This document shows, piece by piece, positions 30,264 to 34,536 of a stretch of DNA of 34,536 nt (the stretch's first letter is position 1; each line of letters starts with the position of its first letter). The notes below the pieces were generated by a model that saw nothing but the letters and a program-made list of their open reading frames with translations, had not been told where the DNA came from and searched no databases. The stretch covers positions 1-34,536 of the IMG/VR virus record IMGVR_UViG_3300020171_000086. One strand, 5' to 3'. Made by a program: the position numbers and the translations under genes. Origin of the DNA: a virus.

Positions 30264-30488
30264 ATGAAATACCGGTTAGAAGGAACGACGATTGAGGCGA
30301 TTGATACATTCGTGCGTATAACAGTGGGAGGGAAAACGGAAGTAACGGCGCGACAGCTTCCCAGGTCCATCGATGTCGCCTTGATGCTGAGACGGATGCA
30401 GGGATATGAACCAAACCGCGCACAGCTGCAGGTATGTGGGCGGGCGGCTGACGATGCGAGAAATAACAAGATTGAGTTGATATTGTAA
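30264..30488 (+). CDS. small phage protein (74 aa)
   Basis: The frame starts at ATG 30264 after AAGGAGGGTGA and encodes MKYRLEGTTIEAIDTFVRIT.. with a later ALMLRRMQGYEPNRAQLQV. A beta-rich start and a helical end are suggested. No Cys pairs or known motif. The start at 30264 is preferred over 30231 because of the ribosome site. It is the second gene of the rightward set. Function unknown. Confidence 0.65.
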   Translation: MKYRLEGTTIEAIDTFVRITVGGKTEVTARQLPRSIDVALMLRRMQGYEPNRAQLQVCGRAADDARNNKIELIL

Positions 30489-30500
30489 AGGAGAATAGCG

Positions 30501-30647
30501 ATGGCAAGCGCCATTCGTAATCTTGTCGGGGAAAGAGATACGCTGATTGGTGCGAGGCGCCTTGCTAATAGCACACGATCAGACCGCCCTATAATTATTG
30601 AAGAATGCGGCAAGCCCGTCCCACGTAAAGGCAAGTTTCTGAAATAA
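30501..30647 (+). CDS. small phage protein (48 aa)
   Basis: The frame starts at ATG 30501 after AAAGGAGAATAGCG and ends TAA 30645-30647. It encodes MASAIRNLVGERDTLIGARR.. with a basic C-terminus (GKPVPRKGKFLK). Too short for a confident fold. It is placed between two other small genes with regular spacing of 12 and 21 bases. Confidence 0.6.
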   Translation: MASAIRNLVGERDTLIGARRLANSTRSDRPIIIEECGKPVPRKGKFLK

Positions 30648-30668
30648 ACCGCGTTATTGGAGGCTCAC

Positions 30669-30803
30669 ATGAAAAAAACCTACATTTTAGAACACAACGA
30701 CCCGCCGCTTTGGCGAAAAGTCCGGCTCCAAGCCGAAACCGAAGGGACCAGCATCAAGGCAAAAATCCTTGACTTGCTCCGCAAATGGCTATCGGATAAA
30801 TAA
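30669..30803 (+). CDS. ribbon-helix-helix-like small protein (44 aa)
   Basis: The protein MKKTYILEHNDPPLWRKVRL.. continues QAETEGTSIKAKILDLLRKW. The pattern of a short strand, then a helix, the EGTS turn, and a second helix matches ribbon-helix-helix (CopG/Arc-type) DNA-binding proteins. It would dimerise and bind an operator, perhaps the palindrome in its own promoter (inferred). A GGAGGCTCAC ribosome site stands before the ATG. Confidence 0.6.
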   Translation: MKKTYILEHNDPPLWRKVRLQAETEGTSIKAKILDLLRKWLSDK

Positions 30804-30842
30804 CGTCAAGCAAATTTTCAAAGAGCGAAAGGAGTTGCAAAG

Positions 30843-31097
30843 ATGCAAGCCCTTAGATTAACGCTTCACCGCCACTGGTTCGACCAAATCGCCAGCGGCG
30901 TTAAAAAAATCGAATACCGGCAGATCAAGCCATACTGGACGGCCCGCCTGGAAGGGAAGTCCTTCGACGAGGTCCACTTCCGTAATGGCTACACATCCCG
31001 CCGCCCCTTTATGCGTGTTAAATGCCTCAAGATCACAAAAAGCCGCAAACGATATATAATCCGGCTCGGCAAGATCCTCGAAATTACAAACCATTAA
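30843..31097 (+). CDS. ASCH-domain protein (84 aa)
   Basis: The product begins MQALRLTLHRHWFDQIASGV and continues KKIEYRQIKPYWTARLEG with FDEVHFRNGYTSRRPFM. This is the phage ASCH-domain pattern (LxLxxxWFDxIxSGxKKxEYRxIKPYW..FRNGY). ASCH domains are thought to bind RNA or nucleotides; the exact role in phages is unknown. The gene ends 14 bases inside the convergent methyltransferase gene. The ribosome site GGAGTTGC lies before the ATG. Confidence 0.85.
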   Translation: MQALRLTLHRHWFDQIASGVKKIEYRQIKPYWTARLEGKSFDEVHFRNGYTSRRPFMRVKCLKITKSRKRYIIRLGKILEITNH

Positions 31098-31851
31098 ATC
31101 TTTCCTTTATTCTATTGCAGCGCTCCTGGTTGATTTCTATCAGGAGCGTTTTTCTTTTTAATTGCTCCGCGACTATTAAAACCGTACCCGTCCCGCCGTA
31201 CGGGTCAAACACATAATCGCCTTCCTTGGAGCATGAGATCATGCACCGATGCGCCAATTTGTTCGGGAAGGGTAAACAGTCGTCATGAATTACCGCCCTG
31301 TCGGTAATAGGCCAGATCGTCGAATAACGCTTTTTTGAATCGTCAAAATAAAACTTGCCGCTTTTGATAAGCCAATATATTCTTTCATCAACCGGCATGA
31401 ACATTTTAGCGTTCTGAATTATTGTTGAGCTTTTATTCCAGATGATTTCCTGCCTTAAATCGAATTTGGTTTTTAATATCCATTCCAAGGGATTGATGGC
31501 TTTTTTGTTTCGGTATCTTATCTTGTGATTATAAAATAGTGAGCCATCACGATCGAGATATTTATAAATATTATTGATCACTAATATTTGTTCGGTTTGA
31601 TAATCACTCTCGGGTAAATCATCATCGTAAGCCGTCGCCATTTTGAGTAAAAACTTCTTGTTATTTTTAAACATCCCGCCAGAAGACTTTTTTGATATCG
31701 CCTCGAGCCTTTTATTTAAGCCCTGATTATATGGTGGACTTGTAATGCACAAACTCGCTTTTTTATCCTGAAATAATAAGGCAAGATCATCTTCTTTCCG
31801 GCAGTCACCACAAACAAGCCTATGGTCGCCAATTTCATATAATGTCGCCAC
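31084..31851 (-). CDS. DNA methyltransferase (SPPY class, adenine-N6 or cytosine-N4)
   Basis: The 255-aa product has GDHRLVCGDC at the start, the catalytic TSPPY near residue 40, and a C-terminal SAM-binding segment (VFDPYGGTGTVLIVAEQLKR). The order catalytic motif first, then SAM motif, is that of group beta enzymes. The GDHRLVCGD opening is often seen in enzymes paired with ParB-like proteins. SPPY is compatible with m4C or m6A; the sequence alone does not decide. It probably modifies phage DNA together with the upstream ParB and ABC-GNAT proteins. Confidence 0.85.
   Translation of the reverse strand: MATLYEIGDHRLVCGDCRKEDDLALLFQDKKASLCITSPPYNQGLNKRLEAISKKSSGGMFKNNKKFLLKMATAYDDDLPESDYQTEQILVINNIYKYLDRDGSLFYNHKIRYRNKKAINPLEWILKTKFDLRQEIIWNKSSTIIQNAKMFMPVDERIYWLIKSGKFYFDDSKKRYSTIWPITDRAVIHDDCLPFPNKLAHRCMISCSKEGDYVFDPYGGTGTVLIVAEQLKRKTLLIEINQERCNRIKERFNGL
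31121..31159 (+). terminator. rho-independent terminator inside the methyltransferase gene
   Basis: CGCTCCTG (31121-31128) pairs perfectly with CAGGAGCG (31141-31148), followed by the tract TTTTTCTTTTT. It ends the rightward small-gene transcript while also being part of the antisense coding sequence of the convergent methyltransferase. Confidence 0.8.
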
Positions 31852-31852
31852 A

Positions 31853-32983
31853 TTATCCTCCTGTTTGTTTTATAATTTTGGTTGCTTCGTCAACCGGAGC
31901 CGCCGGACCACAATATCTAAACGTGGCCGCTATTCTATAATGATAGTTTTTAGTTCTGCTCTCCATTTTTCCAGTCCCGGCATTATTTTTTGTTAAGCTT
32001 GGCTTTCTTATCATCTTCCATTTTTCAGATTTCATACAGTATGCGTTTCGCGCCGGATGACTTGACGTTCCGATATAATCCCATTTTAACGCTTTTAGAC
32101 ATGATGCCACATATTCCTCTAGTTTAAGTCCAATTCCGGCTCCTTGATAATCAGGAAGGCAAACAACCCGATGCCCCCGTTTTGTCCGCTTCAAACGATT
32201 ATTGACAAACTGAAGGTATGAATAAAATGCAACCGGAGCCCCTTCCCAAAAAGCTATAAAGCACTGCGCAGCCCTATTCAAATCTGCGCTTAGATAATGA
32301 TGCTGTTTGAATATTTCCCAAGCCTGATGATGCACGCGGGCAATCTCAAGTTTGATATCTGGGCGTCGCTGAACCAACCTCCAATGGAATTTATTATCTA
32401 CCGGGCAGTAAACCCAATCCGGCTGAAGCCAATCCTCAATATCATAATGGCATGATATCGCTATGAATTTTTTACCATATCGCCGCACTGTTTTTGCAAC
32501 TGCAGCACTTCCGCATTTTGCCACTACCCGATCAACCACTGACGTAAATTCATCAATAACGCATAGCTCTTGTGATTCTACCAGTGCTCGCGCAATAGTA
32601 ACCCGGAATTTCTCACCATTTGATAGAACACGGAACGGCTTAAACCATGATGGCGGCGAAGAAAAACCAACCGAATTTAAAATTGTAGATATGTCTTTGA
32701 TGCCCATATCTTTAGGGAATGCGTCAAGGATTGATTTCTCTTTATCCCATTGAAACGAATCATAAACATGGTCCTTAAAAAGCTCATCCTTGATGACTGA
32801 CTTACCGCAGCCCGAAGGTCCAACAATCAACCCGACATTCCAGGGTTTCTCATCAAGCGGTAAACTTACATCCCACTCATGGATTGTGTTTTCGCTCGGG
32901 GGGATATCAAACATTCCCTCAAGTTGTTTCACCCTCGGGGATTTTACAATTTTCGTTTCTCTTACGATATGAGAGCACGACAC
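31853..32983 (-). CDS. ABC ATPase-GNAT acyltransferase fusion
   Basis: Residues 1-190 form an ABC-type ATPase: Walker A GPSGCGKS (55-62), signature LSNGEKFRVTIARALV, Walker B LCVIDEFTS, and a switch His in AISCHYDIED. Residues 205-330 are a GNAT domain with IFKQHHYL, IAFWEGAPVAFYSYLQF and the CoA-binding VVCLPDYQGAGIGLKLEEYV. All key ATPase motifs are intact. There are no membrane segments, so this is not a transporter. The C-terminus (..KNYHYRIAATFRYCGPAAPV) is basic. The likely substrate is nucleic acid or a modified base, by analogy with Mom and TmcA, which are GNAT enzymes acting on nucleic acids. That analogy is inference. It overlaps the ParB gene by 22 bases. Confidence 0.8.
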   Translation of the reverse strand: MSCSHIVRETKIVKSPRVKQLEGMFDIPPSENTIHEWDVSLPLDEKPWNVGLIVGPSGCGKSVIKDELFKDHVYDSFQWDKEKSILDAFPKDMGIKDISTILNSVGFSSPPSWFKPFRVLSNGEKFRVTIARALVESQELCVIDEFTSVVDRVVAKCGSAAVAKTVRRYGKKFIAISCHYDIEDWLQPDWVYCPVDNKFHWRLVQRRPDIKLEIARVHHQAWEIFKQHHYLSADLNRAAQCFIAFWEGAPVAFYSYLQFVNNRLKRTKRGHRVVCLPDYQGAGIGLKLEEYVASCLKALKWDYIGTSSHPARNAYCMKSEKWKMIRKPSLTKNNAGTGKMESRTKNYHYRIAATFRYCGPAAPVDEATKIIKQTGG

Positions 32984-33480
32984 TTTAATCCCTCCTTTTC
33001 GAATCTATCCAATAATTCCAACTGATTGCCTTCTGATTCGCATTCGATATAAATTCCATATTCTTCCGGGATATTTTCGGTTTTTGGAATACCTAATTTT
33101 TCCTTCAACCAGTCCTTCGGTAAGTCAATTCCCCAGTCGATAAGCGGTAGTTCCCCCCAGTTGTTCGCCAGGGCGTCAAAGTCAAATTCACCGTTGGAAA
33201 CATTGTCACGGATCACGATTTCCCTTTCCTTTTCCTCGGTTAGACCCTCAATTAGGAATGTCGGCACCTCTTTCAGCTTCGCGGACTTGGCCGCCTCATA
33301 TCGCTGGTTCCCTGCAATAATAACAAGATCCCCCGTTCTGTTCGATAGAATCAAGGGACGTGCCTCAAAATATTCCTTATTATCCCGAATAGAATCACAA
33401 AGGGTTTTGAATTGCTTTTCCTTTATAATCCGTGGGTTGCCTTCCAGTTTTTTAAGGTCTTTTATTTTGCGGTATTGCAT
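32962..33480 (-). CDS. ParB-like nuclease-domain protein
   Basis: The 172-aa product begins MQYRKIKDLKKLEGNPRIIK and contains the ParB/Srx signature ILSNRTGDLVIIAGNQRYEA followed by AKSAKLKEVPTFLI and EKEREIVIRDNVSNGEFD. The GNQRYEA part is the conserved ParB box II. Phage ParB-like proteins of this kind occur next to DNA methyltransferases and are thought to guide or assist DNA modification or regulate packaging. AGGAGGGCCGG precedes the ATG. It lacks the helix-turn-helix of true partition proteins. Confidence 0.85.
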   Translation of the reverse strand: MQYRKIKDLKKLEGNPRIIKEKQFKTLCDSIRDNKEYFEARPLILSNRTGDLVIIAGNQRYEAAKSAKLKEVPTFLIEGLTEEKEREIVIRDNVSNGEFDFDALANNWGELPLIDWGIDLPKDWLKEKLGIPKTENIPEEYGIYIECESEGNQLELLDRFEKEGLKCRALIS

Positions 33481-34399
33481 CCGGCCCTCCTGTGAATGAA
33501 AAAACGTACCCCTTACACCTGCCTTGCCGTTTTTTTATTGACCTGTAAATGCTTGTAAAATTTATGTTTAGTTCCCTGGCCGCTTCCATCGCTGAATGAA
33601 AAATTGAAACTACCTCGCCGTTTTTAATAGCCTTTATTCCACGGCCATTGGTTAACATTTTCCTGCGCCATGTTGCGCGTGATTTCTCGGTTGCCGCCGG
33701 GTCTTGTGGTATTCCATATTTTGGATTGTTTGGTCCCTTAACGTCACGATGGGATTTAATCATTTTCTGAATCGTTTCCGGCCTGTGCCTTTTGCCCCAA
33801 TTCGGGCTTTTCCCATACATAGGATTGTTTTTACCGGACAGGGCGATTGACATCCGCCTCTTATAATCATCACCGTGCCGGATCTTCATCGCAAGCCGCG
33901 TCTCGCTTAACCTTTTGCGCGTTTCTGGTCTTCTTTTAATACCCAGGGAAGAATCCGCCTTTAGGTTTATGTTGAATGCTGGCCGCAGGGCGTCAATAAA
34001 AAATTGTTCTACACTGATAAGATGTTCTTTTTGAACTTCACGGATTAGGGCGAAGTGGAGCGACGCAGGGCCATATTTATTAAAAAATCTTTGAAGGTGG
34101 ATATTTTTATGGCGACTGGCGCAGAGGTCGTTTTTGTGTTCACGGATTCTTTTTCCTATCAATACGGCGCTTCCAATATAAATTCTGTCGTCAATGGAAT
34201 TAAAAATAGCATAGACGCCGCTTGTGTTTTTATGCGTCATGCTCTCATCGACCACGATTTCCCGCAGCTCCATCATTTCCGGGAAGTCTTTAAGGGATTT
34301 GATCAATTTATCCAGCGCCGGGCCGGTTATCGTTCTCGGATTATCCGGATTCAACTGGATTTGTGAAATCTTGACGGTTTTAATTGTTATTTCAGCCAT
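33452..34399 (-). CDS. ParB-like N-terminus fused to GIY-YIG homing endonuclease
   Basis: The first 52 residues (MAEITIKTVKISQIQLNPDN.. KSLKDFPEMMELREIVVDE) are the N-terminal part of a ParB-like domain, cut before the GG(N)MR box. Then a GIY-YIG nuclease follows (SGVYAIFNSIDDRIYIGSAV, KRIREHKND, FFIDALRPAFNIN), NUMOD3 motifs (RRPETRKRLSETR, NPMYGKSPNWGKRH), and a C-terminal NUMOD1 (FHSAMEAARELNINFTSIYR). The start at 34399 has AAAGGACCGAA upstream; the extra in-frame start at 34447 repeats AEITIK. The nuclease appears to have inserted into a ParB-like gene and replaced its C-terminus. Confidence 0.85.
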   Translation of the reverse strand: MAEITIKTVKISQIQLNPDNPRTITGPALDKLIKSLKDFPEMMELREIVVDESMTHKNTSGVYAIFNSIDDRIYIGSAVLIGKRIREHKNDLCASRHKNIHLQRFFNKYGPASLHFALIREVQKEHLISVEQFFIDALRPAFNINLKADSSLGIKRRPETRKRLSETRLAMKIRHGDDYKRRMSIALSGKNNPMYGKSPNWGKRHRPETIQKMIKSHRDVKGPNNPKYGIPQDPAATEKSRATWRRKMLTNGRGIKAIKNGEVVSIFHSAMEAARELNINFTSIYRSIKKRQGRCKGYVFSFTGGPDAIPQNKRP

Positions 34400-34536
34400 T
34401 TCGGTCCTTTGGTTTTTGATTGTGATTTCAGCCTTTCGTGTCGCCAAATATTTTTAACGCCAATAGTGGTCAGATACTTAATTCGTTTGATTTTTATATA
34501 CAACAATCAAAGAACACAATTAATTCTGTGCGTGCG

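Noticed and set aside
31853-32983. ABC transporter ATP-binding subunit
   Set aside because: There is no permease gene or membrane segment nearby, and the ATPase is fused to a GNAT domain.
1-34536. CRISPR array
   Set aside because: There are no regularly spaced short repeats with unique spacers; the only longer repeats are two-copy.

Overview
The window is part of a tailed, siphovirus-like phage or prophage genome with HK97-type head genes. This rests on a large terminase, portal, ClpP-fold head protease, HK97-fold capsid, head-tail connectors, tail tube, a tail chaperone with a -1 frameshift, and a 960-codon tape measure, in nearly the usual order. Almost all genes are read leftward. A phage-borne beta-barrel protein with a signal peptide and C-terminal Phe points to a Gram-negative host. 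The phylum cannot be fixed from the sequence; the gene families look like those of phages of Desulfobacterota-type bacteria, but this is only an impression.

Layout, right to left. (a) 34.4-31.1 kb: a leftward DNA-modification-like unit. It holds a ParB-like N-terminus fused to a GIY-YIG homing endonuclease, an intact ParB-like protein, an ABC ATPase fused to a GNAT acyltransferase, and an SPPY-type DNA methyltransferase. (b) 29.97-31.1 kb: a rightward set of five small genes (one ribbon-helix-helix-like, one ASCH-domain) behind a strong promoter, ending in a terminator that lies inside the methyltransferase gene. (c) 29.65-22.8 kb: small and large terminase, a MerR-type helix-turn-helix protein, portal, protease and capsid. 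(d) 22.8-18.9 kb: an HNH endonuclease, capsid decoration or fibre genes, and a lysis-like cassette (membrane/coiled-coil protein, M15-like peptidase, single-span membrane protein). (e) 18.9-10.6 kb: connector, head closure, tail terminator, a Vsr-like homing endonuclease, two paralogous tail-tube proteins, the frameshifted chaperone, a gp10-like protein and the tape measure. (f) 10.6-5.8 kb: tail-tip proteins and two fibre genes that share an N-terminus.

The leftward late operon meets a short rightward unit (3.57-5.6 kb) of small phage genes and an HNH/AP2-type endonuclease. A minus-strand 3' part of a tRNA-Leu-like gene at 5293-5352, next to an 11-bp-period direct repeat, is a candidate integration (att) site; no integrase is in the window. 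A control region at 3.48-3.6 kb has divergent sigma70-like promoters and three copies of an ATACCGCT element. From there a leftward unit (3474 to 1) encodes a probable regulator, a secreted beta-barrel protein, several small Cys-rich proteins, a C5-cytosine methyltransferase, and the start of a further gene cut by the window edge.

The points most worth following are the ABC-GNAT/ParB/methyltransferase unit, the att-like tRNA fragment, the number of different homing-endonuclease families (at least four plus two remnants), and modular insertions in the connector and tail-tube genes. Short intergenic stretches not listed (3851-4003, 5610-5767, 34400-34536) show no gene I can support.
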